From positions 9,211-73,210 of the forward strand of contig JBCBNU010000007.1 in NCBI GenBank assembly GCA_039821645.1: DNA of 64,000 nt. Reading direction: 5' to 3'. The stretch's first letter is position 1. Every line of letters begins with the position of its first letter. A model generated the notes under the pieces. That model was not told the DNA's origin. It saw nothing but the letters and a program-made list of their open reading frames with translations, and did no database searches. The translations under genes and the position numbers were made by a program. This stretch comes from CALBPI01 sp039821645. GTDB taxonomy: Bacteria; Pseudomonadota; Gammaproteobacteria; Steroidobacterales; Woeseiaceae. Positions 53,264 through 62,534 of the stretch are shown piece after piece.

Positions 53264-54454
53264 CGCAACAATGGCAACCCGCGGGTCGTCACTGACCTGA
53301 GACAGGATGCCAATTAACAGCGGCCCTAGGATTGCTGCAAATTTCCCAAGTGTGCTGTAGAAGCCAAAAAATTCTGAAGCCTTGTCGTCCGGGATTAACC
53401 TCGCGAACATCGCCCGGCTCATGCTCTGAACGCCGCCCTGAACCAGTCCGATTCCGATCGCCATGGCATAAAACTGCCACACTTCCTTGAGCATCAAACC
53501 CCAGGCAGCAATCAGCAAATAAACAAGAACCCCGACAAAAATCGCGCGTTTTGGTCCGATTTTCTGGCCCATAGCGCCGAACGCAATGGTGGCAGGTGCA
53601 CCAACAAAGTTCGTAATCAGGATGGCCGCAATCAAATCCGTCGACTTGAATTCAAGGCGAGCGCCGAAGTCGGTCGCCATCAGAATCAGGGTATGTACAC
53701 CATCGATATACAGCCAATAGGCAGCAAGAAAGAGCGCTATGTTTCGATACTGCCCGATGTCTCGCAGCGTCTGAAGCAAGGTGCGATAACCTTCGACCGC
53801 CGCACGCATCAATCCCGGACTTTCCGTCTTGGGCTCTTTCACAAACAAGAGCAACGGCACGGTAAACACGGCCCACCACACCGCTACTATCGCGAACGCA
53901 GCGCGCATCGCAGCCGTCACATCCGCGAATCCGAACACCTCTGGCTTTGAGACCATCCAGGTATTGAAGGCGAGCAACAGCGCGCTGCCGAAGTAGCCGA
54001 TACCGAAGCCCAAAGCGGAGACCTGCTCGTAGCGATCTCGTGTCGTCACAGTGACCAGCAGGGAGTCGTAGAACGTATTGGCCGCATAGAAGCCGAGTAA
54101 TGCGCTCGCATAGAGGCCAAGCGCGACAAACCACTCGCCCTGCCCCACAAAATACAGTCCGAGTGTCGACGCGATTGCGAGCAGGGTGAAGCCGAGCAGG
54201 AAACGCTTACGAGTGCCCCCGGAATCCGCAATCGCACCTAGAATCGGGGCAAGAAGTGCAACACACAAACTGGCGCCTGACACACCAAACGAAAGGCGCG
54301 ATGTGATCGCAGCGGGGTCTTCACCTGCGTTGTAAAACTCGCGGAAGAAAATCGGATAGAACGTCGCGATCACGGTGAGCGCAAACGCAGAGTTCGCCCA
54401 GTCGTAGAGCGCCCACCCCAGTACCGGTTTTTCCTTCAGCAGGCGCAGGCTCAT
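53165..54454 (-). CDS. MFS transporter of the UMF1/Atg22-like family
   Basis: The 429-residue protein has about 12 membrane helices. Its opening GWALYDWANSAFALTVIATFYPIFF is the signature of UMF1 (Atg22-like) transporters, and SFGVSGASLCVALLAPILGAIAD matches their first half. Some fungal homologues export amino acids from vacuoles; the substrate here is unknown. It is the first gene on the minus strand after prfC and overlaps the tgpA end by 99 bases. Confidence 0.88.
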   Translation of the reverse strand: MSLRLLKEKPVLGWALYDWANSAFALTVIATFYPIFFREFYNAGEDPAAITSRLSFGVSGASLCVALLAPILGAIADSGGTRKRFLLGFTLLAIASTLGLYFVGQGEWFVALGLYASALLGFYAANTFYDSLLVTVTTRDRYEQVSALGFGIGYFGSALLLAFNTWMVSKPEVFGFADVTAAMRAAFAIVAVWWAVFTVPLLLFVKEPKTESPGLMRAAVEGYRTLLQTLRDIGQYRNIALFLAAYWLYIDGVHTLILMATDFGARLEFKSTDLIAAILITNFVGAPATIAFGAMGQKIGPKRAIFVGVLVYLLIAAWGLMLKEVWQFYAMAIGIGLVQGGVQSMSRAMFARLIPDDKASEFFGFYSTLGKFAAILGPLLIGILSQVSDDPRVAIVALLPLFIGGLLLLSRVRLQGEADTAAPATANPE

Positions 54455-54465
54455 AGGGACTCCGT

Positions 54466-56046
54466 TTAGAGTTCGCGAGTGGCACGGAATTGAATTTCCG
54501 GCCAGCGCTCCTCGGTCAGTTGAAGGTTTACGCGCGTCGGTGCGACGTAGACAAGCGCATCGCTGTGATCCACAGCCAGGTTGTCATGTGCTTTTCGGCG
54601 AAACTCATCGAGTTTCTTATCGTCCTCGGCATGCACCCAGCGCGCCGTATGCACGTTAACCGACTCGAACTGGCACTCGACGCCGTACTCCTCGCGCAGT
54701 CGATGTGCGACCACATCAAACTGCAAGATGCCTACTGCGCCCAGAATCAAATCGTTGTTACGCATCGGCTTGAACAACTGTGTGGCGCCCTCTTCGCACA
54801 ACTGTGCCAAACCCTTTTGTAGCGCTTTCAGCCGCAAGGGATCGCGCAATACCGCGCGTCGGAAAATTTCGGGCGCGAAACTCGGTATGCCGGTGAAGTT
54901 GATCTGGCCCGATTCGGTGAAGCTGTCACCGATGTTAATCGTGCCATGATTGTGCAATCCGATAATGTCTCCCGCGACTGCAGAACTTGCCTGTTGTCGA
55001 TCGGCCGCCATGAAGGTGATGGCCTCAGGAAACTTGATGTCCTTGCCAAGTCGCATGCTCTTCAATTTCATCCCCGGCCGGAATTCTCCAGAGCACACTC
55101 GCATGAACGCGATCCGGTCACGATGCCCTGGGTCCATGTTTGCCTGAATCTTGAAGACGAAACCGGTTAGGGCCTCTTCCTGCGGTGCGACCTCACGCTC
55201 CTCGGCCGCCCTCGGTTGCGGTCCCGGTGCATGCTCTACAAACCCTGCCAGCAACTCGCGAACGCCAAAGTTGCTGATCGCCGACCCAAAGTAGACCGGA
55301 GTCTGCCGCGCCGCGAGGTACTCCTCGAGATCAAACTCGGCGTACACGCCTTGCAATAGCTCAATCTCGTCGGCGAACGCCTGCCAATCATCACCGAGAA
55401 ACTCACGCGCAGCGTCAGACTCAAGTCCTGCGATGATTTCAGTTTCGCCGGCGGTGTGACGATCTTCCGCCTGATACACATAGATTCGGTCCTGCGGAAG
55501 GTGATAGACACCGCGCAGTCGGCTACCCATACCGATAGGCCAGGTAACGGGGGTACAAACGATACCGAGTACCGATTCGATTTCATCCAGCAGCTCGATG
55601 GGTTCACGTCCCTCGCGGTCGAGCTTGTTGATAAAGGTTACGATCGGTGTGTCTCGAAGACGGCAGACTTCCATGAGCTTGACCGTTCTTTGTTCCACGC
55701 CTTTGGCGCAGTCGATGACCATCATCGCCGAATCGACTGCGGTCAAGGTACGGTAGGTATCCTCCGAAAAGTCCTCGTGCCCGGGTGTGTCGAGCAGATT
55801 GACCACGTGCCCTTCAAACGGAAATTGCATGACCGAAGAGGTCACCGAAATACCGCGCTCCTGCTCGAGTTTCATCCAGTCCGAGGTGGCATGACGGCTC
55901 GCCTTACGGCCCTTGACGGTACCCGCAAGCTTGATGGCCCCACCAAAAAGCAACAGTTTTTCTGTCAGCGTCGTTTTACCCGCATCAGGGTGCGAGATGA
56001 TCGCGAAGGTGCGGCGACGCTGCACTTGTTCGAGCAGCTCTGTCAT
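54466..56046 (-). CDS. prfC: Peptide chain release factor 3
   Basis: RF3 is a translational GTPase that recycles RF1 and RF2. The 526-residue protein has G1 SHPDAGKTTLTEKLL, the LDTPGHEDFSEDTYR switch region and NKLD, then domains II and III with FTGIPSFAPEIFRR. Length is typical of RF3. It is followed by the MFS gene after 11 bases and lies downstream of rimI. Confidence 0.97.
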   Translation of the reverse strand: MTELLEQVQRRRTFAIISHPDAGKTTLTEKLLLFGGAIKLAGTVKGRKASRHATSDWMKLEQERGISVTSSVMQFPFEGHVVNLLDTPGHEDFSEDTYRTLTAVDSAMMVIDCAKGVEQRTVKLMEVCRLRDTPIVTFINKLDREGREPIELLDEIESVLGIVCTPVTWPIGMGSRLRGVYHLPQDRIYVYQAEDRHTAGETEIIAGLESDAAREFLGDDWQAFADEIELLQGVYAEFDLEEYLAARQTPVYFGSAISNFGVRELLAGFVEHAPGPQPRAAEEREVAPQEEALTGFVFKIQANMDPGHRDRIAFMRVCSGEFRPGMKLKSMRLGKDIKFPEAITFMAADRQQASSAVAGDIIGLHNHGTINIGDSFTESGQINFTGIPSFAPEIFRRAVLRDPLRLKALQKGLAQLCEEGATQLFKPMRNNDLILGAVGILQFDVVAHRLREEYGVECQFESVNVHTARWVHAEDDKKLDEFRRKAHDNLAVDHSDALVYVAPTRVNLQLTEERWPEIQFRATREL

Positions 56047-56103
56047 GAACGAGAAAGGGTAATCAGAAAACAGGCGCGCAGGATAACTCAGGCGCTGATG
56101 GAG

Positions 56104-56571
56104 CTACAGCGTGAGCGACAATACAAGCGCATCCTCACGCCCATTGTTGTCGGCCTTGTAATAGTTGCTCCGTCGCCCGATCGTCGTGAAGCCCAAGGCA
56201 TGATACATGCTGGTTGCGGCGAGATTGGACGGTCGTACTTCCAGAAAAATGCGGCGGATGCGTGCATCTCGGGCAATCTGGATCATCTCGTTCAGGAGCA
56301 TCACGCCGTATCCCTGCCGGCGGAATGCAGGCGCAACACATAAGTTCAGGACGTGCGCTTCGCCAGCAGCCATCGACAGAATGCCATAGGCTCGGACCTC
56401 ACCCTGTTGTTCAACCGTGAGGCACTGATAGCCGGCGAGCAAGCAGTCACGGAAGATGCCGATGCTCCACGGGAACTGGTAGCTCTGGTTTTCAATTTGA
56501 GCGACCTGCTCGACATCCTCATGGCGCATCGGCCTGACCGTAGGCGTCAAAAGTTCGTCGGCAACGCTCAC
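56104..56571 (-). CDS. rimI: Ribosomal protein S18 alanine N-acetyltransferase
   Basis: RimI acetylates the S18 N-terminus; it is also a general N-alpha acetyltransferase. The 155-residue GNAT protein has ENQSYQFPWS near the start, AHVLNLCVAPAFRRQGYG (the acetyl-CoA loop RRQGYG) and FLEVRPSN, AATSMYHALGFTTIGRRSNYY. The start is GTG at 56571 overlapping the udg stop as GTGA; an ATG is not available before the conserved region. It has its S18 target in the same window. Confidence 0.94.
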   Translation of the reverse strand: MSVADELLTPTVRPMRHEDVEQVAQIENQSYQFPWSIGIFRDCLLAGYQCLTVEQQGEVRAYGILSMAAGEAHVLNLCVAPAFRRQGYGVMLLNEMIQIARDARIRRIFLEVRPSNLAATSMYHALGFTTIGRRSNYYKADNNGREDALVLSLTL

Positions 56572-57290
56572 GCTTGGTCACCCAATGCGCGGCGCACGCG
56601 TTTCAGATCGATCCACGCGCGGCCTTTCTGAGCCGGCGTGCGCAACAGATAGGCAGGGTGGTAAGTCACGATGACCGGAATACCGAACGCCTCAAGATCG
56701 TCGCGTCCACGCATTTTGCCGAGCGGTTCGGTTGAACCCAACAAGTGCTGTGCTGCGACTCGACCAACCGCCAGCAACAGATCTGGTTTTACGTGTGAGA
56801 TTTGGGCGCGTAAATAGCCCGAGCATGCTTCAACCTCATCCGCCCGTGGGTCACGATTCTGCGGTGGTCTGCACTTGACCACGTTGGCGATAAACACCTG
56901 TTCACGGGCAATGTTGATCGCATTCAACATCGCATCAAGCATCTTGCCGGCACGACCCACGAACGGCTCACCGGTGCGATCTTCTTCCGCCCCTGGGCCC
57001 TCACCGATCACCATCAATCGCGCGCGCTCGTCGCCAACCCCGAAGACAGACTGCGTACGCGTTTCATGGAGGCGGCACTCCGTGCAACGCTTCACCGCGT
57101 GGCGTAACTCTGGCCAATTGCCGGGAAGCTCGCGGGCACTCGATTCACGCGCGATATGCTCTGATACCGAAGCGATAGCATTGGGTGTCGCTGGCGCTGC
57201 AACGCTCTCACTGCCACGCTCACGCCAGCTCCGGATACCCATCGCCTCCAGTGTCTCTACACGCTGCGCTGGAGTGAGACGTTCAGCCAT
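56568..57290 (-). CDS. udg: Uracil-DNA glycosylase, family 4-like
   Basis: The enzyme removes uracil from DNA. The 240-residue protein has CTECRLHETRT, GEGPGAEEDRTGEPFVGRAGKMLD (catalytic motif), NVVKCRPPQNRDPRADEVEAC and VTYHPAYLLRTP, with four cysteines suited to a 4Fe-4S cluster. The ATG at 57290 overlaps the pssA stop by eight bases; the longer frame would run further into pssA. It lies next to rimI, as in other proteobacteria. Confidence 0.94.
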   Translation of the reverse strand: MAERLTPAQRVETLEAMGIRSWRERGSESVAAPATPNAIASVSEHIARESSARELPGNWPELRHAVKRCTECRLHETRTQSVFGVGDERARLMVIGEGPGAEEDRTGEPFVGRAGKMLDAMLNAINIAREQVFIANVVKCRPPQNRDPRADEVEACSGYLRAQISHVKPDLLLAVGRVAAQHLLGSTEPLGKMRGRDDLEAFGIPVIVTYHPAYLLRTPAQKGRAWIDLKRVRRALGDQA

Positions 57291-58101
57291 GCAAATCCCT
57301 GATGTTGTCGTCCGAGTCATCTTCGTCTAGGTCGTCATCGAACATCACCCGATGAACGGGTTCACGATTAACAATCATCAAGATCGGTCCTGACAGCGCA
57401 TAACTAAATGCGAGCAAGAACAGTACGACAGGAGGATTGATGGAAATCAGCGCAATGATCAGAGGCACTAGCAGCAGTACAGCAAACGGCACCACCCGCT
57501 TTTGGGACATTTGCTTGAAACTGTAATAGCGCAGGTTGCTGACCATCAGCACACCCGCCATAGCCGTCACCGCAAAGGCGATAATCAATCCGACAAAACC
57601 GCCAATACCATACTCTGCGCTGAGCCATACGAAGGCGGCAACCATCGCCGCTGCCGACGGACTCGGCAGACCTTGAAACCACGCCTTTCCAAGCTTGGAT
57701 GGCATCGTGTTGAACCGCGCTAGGCGCAGCGCCGCGGAGACAGCGAACAGGAACGCGACCAGCCAGCCAACCCGACCCCACGTGACAGAATATTCCGCTA
57801 GTCGTGCAACACCCCATTGATAGACCACGACTGCCGGGGCGAGCCCGAAGCTGATCATATCCGAGAGGCTGTCGTACTCTTTGCCGAAGTCGGTTTGTGT
57901 ACTGGTCATCCGAGCGACACGCCCGTCCGCCCCATCCATAAACATGGCAACGAAAATCGCAATCCCTGCCGCATCGAAATTGCCATCGATTGCCGCGACG
58001 ATCGCGTAGAAGCCCGCGAATAACGCGAGCGTCGTCAGAAGGTTCGGCAACAAGTACACCCCTCGCCGGCGAACCTGTCGTGGTGCACTCATAACTGCCA
58101 C
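57283..58101 (-). CDS. pssA: CDP-diacylglycerol-serine O-phosphatidyltransferase
   Basis: PssA makes phosphatidylserine at the inner membrane. The 272-residue protein has about seven membrane helices and the CDP-alcohol phosphatidyltransferase motif DGRVARMTSTQTDFGKEYDS, following the pattern DG(x)2AR(x)8G(x)3D(x)3D near residue 58, and a basic/acidic C-terminus (DDLDEDDSDDN). This is the membrane-bound type II family, unlike E. coli PssA. It lies next to a decarboxylase homologue that should make phosphatidylethanolamine from its product. Confidence 0.95.
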   Translation of the reverse strand: MAVMSAPRQVRRRGVYLLPNLLTTLALFAGFYAIVAAIDGNFDAAGIAIFVAMFMDGADGRVARMTSTQTDFGKEYDSLSDMISFGLAPAVVVYQWGVARLAEYSVTWGRVGWLVAFLFAVSAALRLARFNTMPSKLGKAWFQGLPSPSAAAMVAAFVWLSAEYGIGGFVGLIIAFAVTAMAGVLMVSNLRYYSFKQMSQKRVVPFAVLLLVPLIIALISINPPVVLFLLAFSYALSGPILMIVNREPVHRVMFDDDLDEDDSDDNIRDLHG

Positions 58102-58155
58102 CAGTGACTGCGGAACATCAGTGTGCCACGCCCGATAGCACTACGGATACAGGGA

Positions 58156-58809
58156 TCAGGACGATTCTGGGGTTTTTTCTACCTCGTCTAGCTCTCGTCG
58201 CAACTTGGCGAGCACCGTCTGACCTGCGGTTACCCGTTGTCCAGCCTCAACTCGCGGCAAGACTCGCTCTGGAAGATAAACTTCGCACACGGATACCAGG
58301 CGTAAATAAGCACATCGCTGACCGTGACCCACGCGTTCGCCATACCGAAACATTGCGCACGGACCACCGAATCGTTGCTTGCCTGAGAACGACACCACCA
58401 CGTCATCGCCCTCATCTGTGCGCAGCCACATGCCACCCCGACCTGTCGCCAACGTACCCTCAGCGATATTGTCACGAGGGTCCAACAAGCGCCCCTCCAC
58501 CGGAGCACGCAGTGTGTACGCGCCGAGCGGATTGTTGGCGATGCGGATACGCAGCGATTGGCGGTCCAACAATCCCGAGCGACAAAGCTCGACATCGAGC
58601 ACCGTGCCGTCGACCGGCGACAGCACCGAAAGGGGCGCCAACGGAAGCTCACGGCGCGGGTCCTGGAACAAGAGGATCCCGAACACGAACAAAATCACCC
58701 AAGGCAGCGACCACAACGGACCCGCCCACACCGATGTGGCGATTCCAGCGCCTGCAATCGCTAGTAAGACCCACATGCCCTCAGGGGCGATCACCGAGTA
58801 GCTCCGCAT
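58156..58809 (-). CDS. Phosphatidylserine decarboxylase homologue with altered catalytic positions
   Basis: The 217-residue protein matches the class II (Rhizobium/archaeal-type) Psd layout: IAPEG start, hydrophobic segment (about 15-45), FQDPRRELP, SPVDG (64-68), RAPVEG (101-106) and a C-terminal VYLPERVLPRV segment. The conserved His of the HVNRAP motif is Tyr98, and the Gly-Ser self-cleavage pair is Val172-Ser173, although Asp67 of SPVDG and Ser173 remain. It may not self-cleave to form the pyruvoyl enzyme. It lies 54 bases upstream of pssA on the same strand. A separate functional Psd may exist elsewhere. Confidence 0.8.
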   Translation of the reverse strand: MRSYSVIAPEGMWVLLAIAGAGIATSVWAGPLWSLPWVILFVFGILLFQDPRRELPLAPLSVLSPVDGTVLDVELCRSGLLDRQSLRIRIANNPLGAYTLRAPVEGRLLDPRDNIAEGTLATGRGGMWLRTDEGDDVVVSFSGKQRFGGPCAMFRYGERVGHGQRCAYLRLVSVCEVYLPERVLPRVEAGQRVTAGQTVLAKLRRELDEVEKTPESS

Positions 58810-58877
58810 CGTTATAGTCTACCGCCAAGATCTTTCGTCGCTACAATAGCGGCCGGAGTCGACAAAACGAGAATCAC

Positions 58878-60572
58878 ATGCGAGTCAGCCAGATTCATCT
58901 GCGCACCTTGAAAGAAGATCCTGCAGAAGCGGAGATTGTCAGCCACAAATTGATGTTGCGTACCGGAATGATCCGGCGACTAACGTCAGGCATCTTCACA
59001 TGGATGCCGATCGGGTTGCGCGTGCTGCGCAAGGTGGAAGCGATCGTACGTGAAGAGATGAACGCAATCGGCACCCAGGAATTGCTCATGCCCACCATTC
59101 AGCCAGCAGAGCTGTGGCAAGAGAGTGGACGATGGGACCAGTACGGACCGCTGCTGCTGCGTGCACATGATCGCCATGAGCGTGACTATTGTGTCGGTCC
59201 GACCCATGAAGAGGTGATCACCGATATTGCGCGCCGCGAGCTTCGCTCATACAAGGACCTGCCGATTTCGTTCTACCAGATTCAGACCAAGTTCCGCGAC
59301 GAAATCCGGCCGCGTTTTGGTGTCATGCGTTCGCGTGAATTCATTATGAAAGACGCCTACTCGTTCGACATCGACGAGAACACAATGGCGGCGAGCTACG
59401 ATGCGATGTCGGGCGCCTACCATCGAGTGTTTGCACGCATGGGGCTCGGCTTTCGTGCAGTCGATGCCGATAGCGGCGAGATCGGCGGCGCACGCTCGGA
59501 GGAGTTCCACGTGCTTGCCGATTCGGGTGAGGACGCCATCGCCTATTGCGACACCGACCATTACGCCGCGAATGTTGAACTGACGCCGGCACCAGCGCCG
59601 GGAGAGCGCGACGGCGCGACGGAAACGGTTCAGACAGTACCAACGCCAGGCGCCAAGACGATCGAAGACGCAGCAACTGCGCTGAATCTCCCGGTGGACC
59701 GGGTAGTCAAGACGCTCATTCTCGCGGGCACCGATGGACCGGTTGCGGTCGTGCTCCGTGGCGACCACACCCTCAACGCTGTTAAGGCGCAAAAGCACCC
59801 GCTCATCACTTCACCGCTGACCATGCTGGAGCCGGGTGAGGTCGTAAAAGCGACCGGAGCACCACCGGGTTCCGTCGGACCTGTCGGGCTCCGTATTCCC
59901 GTCATTGTCGACAACGCTGCATGGTCTTTGTCCGACTTCGCTTGTGGCGCGAACGTCAAATACGAGCACCTGACCGGCGTCAACTGGGGTCGCGATGCAG
60001 AGTCCGGCGAGCCCTTCGATCTACGCAACGTTGGTGCTGGTGACCCATCACCCAATGGTGGTGGCACGCTGTCCATCGCTAGAGGGATCGAGGTTGGCCA
60101 TATATTCCAGCTGGGCAAGAAGTACTCTGAGGCTCTCGAAGTCAGTGTGCAGGACGAGGCGGGCCAGTCCGTCACCCCCTTCATGGGATGCTATGGCATC
60201 GGCATTACGCGCATAGTCGGCGCTGCGATCGAACAGAACCACGATGAGAACGGCATTATCTGGCCGGAGCCGCTCGCGCCCTGGCTCGTGGTGATCGTCC
60301 CGATCAATGCACATCGCTCTGACGCGGTCCGTGAAGCGTCCGAGTCTCTGTATCAGGAGCTCCAAGCCGCGGGCATCGATGTCCTTATCGATGACAGAGA
60401 TGCGCGTCCCGGCGCAAAATTTGCTGATGCGGAGCTTCTTGGCATTCCGCACCGAGTGGTCGTCGGCGATCGCGGTCTGGCTGACGGCGAATACGAATAT
60501 CAGTACCGTCGGGAAGGCGGTCGAGAGATGTTGAAGCGTGACGCGGTTCTTAGCCGAATTGGTATAAGCTGA
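58878..60572 (+). CDS. proS: Prolyl-tRNA synthetase
   Basis: ProRS charges tRNA-Pro. The 564-residue protein is the bacterial type: TSGIFTWMPIGLRVL near the start, class II motifs 2 and 3 (RDEIRPRFGVMRSREFIMKDAYSF, and GCYGIGITR), an inserted editing domain (about 225-380) and a C-terminal anticodon-binding domain. Length is typical of the type with insertion. It starts 68 bases from the divergent psd-like gene; TACAAT at 58842-58847 could be a -10, with a weak -35. Confidence 0.97.
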   Translation: MRVSQIHLRTLKEDPAEAEIVSHKLMLRTGMIRRLTSGIFTWMPIGLRVLRKVEAIVREEMNAIGTQELLMPTIQPAELWQESGRWDQYGPLLLRAHDRHERDYCVGPTHEEVITDIARRELRSYKDLPISFYQIQTKFRDEIRPRFGVMRSREFIMKDAYSFDIDENTMAASYDAMSGAYHRVFARMGLGFRAVDADSGEIGGARSEEFHVLADSGEDAIAYCDTDHYAANVELTPAPAPGERDGATETVQTVPTPGAKTIEDAATALNLPVDRVVKTLILAGTDGPVAVVLRGDHTLNAVKAQKHPLITSPLTMLEPGEVVKATGAPPGSVGPVGLRIPVIVDNAAWSLSDFACGANVKYEHLTGVNWGRDAESGEPFDLRNVGAGDPSPNGGGTLSIARGIEVGHIFQLGKKYSEALEVSVQDEAGQSVTPFMGCYGIGITRIVGAAIEQNHDENGIIWPEPLAPWLVVIVPINAHRSDAVREASESLYQELQAAGIDVLIDDRDARPGAKFADAELLGIPHRVVVGDRGLADGEYEYQYRREGGREMLKRDAVLSRIGIS

Positions 60573-60584
60573 CATAATAACGGG

Positions 60585-61157
60585 ATGTTGCATCGACTGG
60601 CGATCATCATCCTTTTCGGCCTCACCGTTTGCTTGCCCGCAAATGCAGCAAAGCCGACAGAAGCGGATCCCGAACTTCGAGAGGCGCTGCGCCTCGCTGC
60701 GCTGGAGCCTGAGACGTTCGACGATCGCTTCGAAGCGGAAGTTTGGCTGAAAGACATGTCAGCGCGGCTGGGTCGTCGCGTTGAAGATCCTGAAGAGCGG
60801 ATTCAGATTCTCAAAGGCGTACACCGCGAGGCGACGCGCGTCGACCTACCGCCGGAACTCATCCTTGCCGTGATCGAGATCGAGAGTAATTTCGACCGAT
60901 TTGCAATCTCGCGTGCCGGGGCACGGGGCCTGATGCAAGTTATGCCCTTCTGGCTCGATGAAATCGGTCAGCCCGACGATAGTCTGTTCGATATCGACAC
61001 CAATCTCAGGATGGGTTGCACAATCCTCCGCCACTATTACGACCGCGAAAAAGGTGACCTTCACCGCTCGCTCGGCCGATATAACGGGAGTCTTGGTAGC
61101 ATGCGCTATTCAAACAAGGTTCTCGACCGGCTGCGCGGCCGTTGGCGTCGCGACTAA
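60585..61157 (+). CDS. Secreted lytic transglycosylase (SLT domain)
   Basis: The 190-residue protein has a signal peptide (about 1-21) and a lysozyme-like SLT domain with AVIEIESNFDRFAISRAGARGLMQVMPFW, where the glutamate of IES is the expected catalytic residue, followed by DTNLRMGCTILRHYYDREKGD and RYNGSLG. It cleaves peptidoglycan glycan strands in the periplasm. It starts 12 bases after proS, an arrangement found in other gammaproteobacteria, and its stop overlaps the DUF4398 stop region on the other strand. Confidence 0.94.
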   Translation: MLHRLAIIILFGLTVCLPANAAKPTEADPELREALRLAALEPETFDDRFEAEVWLKDMSARLGRRVEDPEERIQILKGVHREATRVDLPPELILAVIEIESNFDRFAISRAGARGLMQVMPFWLDEIGQPDDSLFDIDTNLRMGCTILRHYYDREKGDLHRSLGRYNGSLGSMRYSNKVLDRLRGRWRRD

Positions 61158-61462
61158 TCTCTCGACGCATCCGGGCCGGCAGCCTCGGCTTCGTCCCGCG
61201 CGCGAATCGCATACTCTTTCGCAAGTAGTGCATCTCGGCGGGCCGCTGCGTAAGCGCGGATCTTGAGGTTGCGCTCTGCACTGGTCAGCAGTAAGCCAGC
61301 TTCCGTCAGAGTCTCTGCAGCGAGGCTCTGCGCGTCCACTGTTTCAGCGGCACTGATCGCCTGACGTGCATCGCTCATCTCCTGAATCGGAGGCGTCGCC
61401 GCGCAGGCTGCCAAGCCAAACGCCACGATCAGTACACAAATTGTTGTTTTCACGGAAAACAT
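61154..61462 (-). CDS. DUF4398 lipoprotein
   Basis: The 102-residue protein begins with a lipoprotein signal (about 1-20) ending in the lipobox LAAC, then an Ala/Glu/Arg-rich helical domain with MSDARQAISAAET, LTSAERNLK and AARRDALLAKEYAIRARDEAEAA, the pattern of DUF4398. Members are periplasmic lipoproteins of unknown function, often beside outer-membrane or LytM proteins. It ends convergent to the transglycosylase with a 4-base overlap. Confidence 0.85.
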   Translation of the reverse strand: MFSVKTTICVLIVAFGLAACAATPPIQEMSDARQAISAAETVDAQSLAAETLTEAGLLLTSAERNLKIRAYAAARRDALLAKEYAIRARDEAEAAGPDASRD

Positions 61463-61551
61463 TACCTGAAAATTATCTTACTGCCGCGCAGAGCGTCAAG
61501 CCGCTGTCCACCGCTGCTTCGAAAGGTCCGGCGTGGCATAATTCCAAAATC

Positions 61552-62142
61552 ATGCACGGCATCCTAATCCTCTATTATTCCGTCAACGGCTCCACCGAGG
61601 CGTTGGCACGAGCCATCGCGCGCGGCGTTGACACTATCTCAAACGCTGAACCTTGGTTGCGCACAGTACCGCCAGTCACCGCAAAGACCGAGGCAGAGCT
61701 GCCACCTGTGCCGGAGTCCGGCCCCCCTTATGTGACGCACGAAGAGCTCGCGTCTTGCAGTGGGATGCTGCTCGGCAGCCCCACCCGCTTTGGCAACATG
61801 GCGTCAGCTATGAAGTATTTTCTCGACGGCACCAGCGGTGCATGGCTGTCCGGCGCATTGGCAGGAAAGCCAGCCGGGGTCTTCACGTCGTCGACTTCCA
61901 TGCACGGCGGCCAGGAAAGCACTTTGCTGACCATGGCGGTGCCGCTGCTGCACCATGGCATGTTGATCTGTGGTTTGCCTTACACCGAACCCGCGCTTGC
62001 GGCGACGCAGTCGGGAGGGACGCCGTATGGCGCCTCGCATGTCGCAGGCACACGCAATGCCGGCGTGCTCACCGACGAGGAAGCATCGCTGGCCGAAGCC
62101 CTGGGCGCACGCGTTGCGCATGCTGCAGTCCGTCTCGCGTGA
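61552..62142 (+). CDS. wrbA: NAD(P)H:quinone oxidoreductase, WrbA-like flavodoxin
   Basis: WrbA-type flavoproteins reduce quinones by two electrons using FMN. The 196-residue protein has ILYYSVNGSTEALA (FMN phosphate loop), GSPTRFGNMASAMKYFLD, STSMHGGQESTLL and GGTPYGASHVAG. The ATG at 61552 gives the natural start MHGILILYYS; an upstream frame start at 61366 lies in the DUF4398 promoter region. It is followed by DUF2069 with a one-base overlap (TGATG), a conserved pair in gammaproteobacteria. Confidence 0.94.
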   Translation: MHGILILYYSVNGSTEALARAIARGVDTISNAEPWLRTVPPVTAKTEAELPPVPESGPPYVTHEELASCSGMLLGSPTRFGNMASAMKYFLDGTSGAWLSGALAGKPAGVFTSSTSMHGGQESTLLTMAVPLLHHGMLICGLPYTEPALAATQSGGTPYGASHVAGTRNAGVLTDEEASLAEALGARVAHAAVRLA

Positions 62143-62534
62143 TGAAAACGATCTCTGGACGTCGACGCACAGGCCTCACGGCGTGGCTCACGCTCGCGGC
62201 AGTCACGATTTATTGGCTCTGGGACGCGGGCGGTTCGGTGCACTGGAGTTCCTGGCCGATCCTGCTCCTGCCGTTTGCACTCGTAATTCCCGGACTCTTG
62301 AAACCCTCTCGTAATGTGTGGCTGCTAACGCTTTTGGCGACCATCGGGTACGCCACCGTCGGACTCATGGATGCGATCGCCAATCCCTCGAGTCTCGCGC
62401 CAGCTGCCGCACTGGCGATTGCCGCACTCGGTGCCTTTTTTTTGGTGATTCCAGCGATAAGGACCGTACCGTCCGAACCGATACCTGACGAATCGGACCA
62501 GGTCGAAGTGGAGACGGACGCGCCGTCGGACTGA
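62142..62534 (+). CDS. DUF2069 membrane protein
   Basis: The 130-residue protein has four membrane helices (about 12-28, 33-50, 58-76, 82-104), with WLWDAGGSVHWSSWPILLLPF and GYATVGLMD segments typical of DUF2069, and an acidic tail (PDESDQVEVETDAPSD). Function is unknown. It is translationally coupled to wrbA through TGATG and ends one base from the convergent hda stop. Confidence 0.85.
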   Translation: MKTISGRRRTGLTAWLTLAAVTIYWLWDAGGSVHWSSWPILLLPFALVIPGLLKPSRNVWLLTLLATIGYATVGLMDAIANPSSLAPAAALAIAALGAFFLVIPAIRTVPSEPIPDESDQVEVETDAPSD

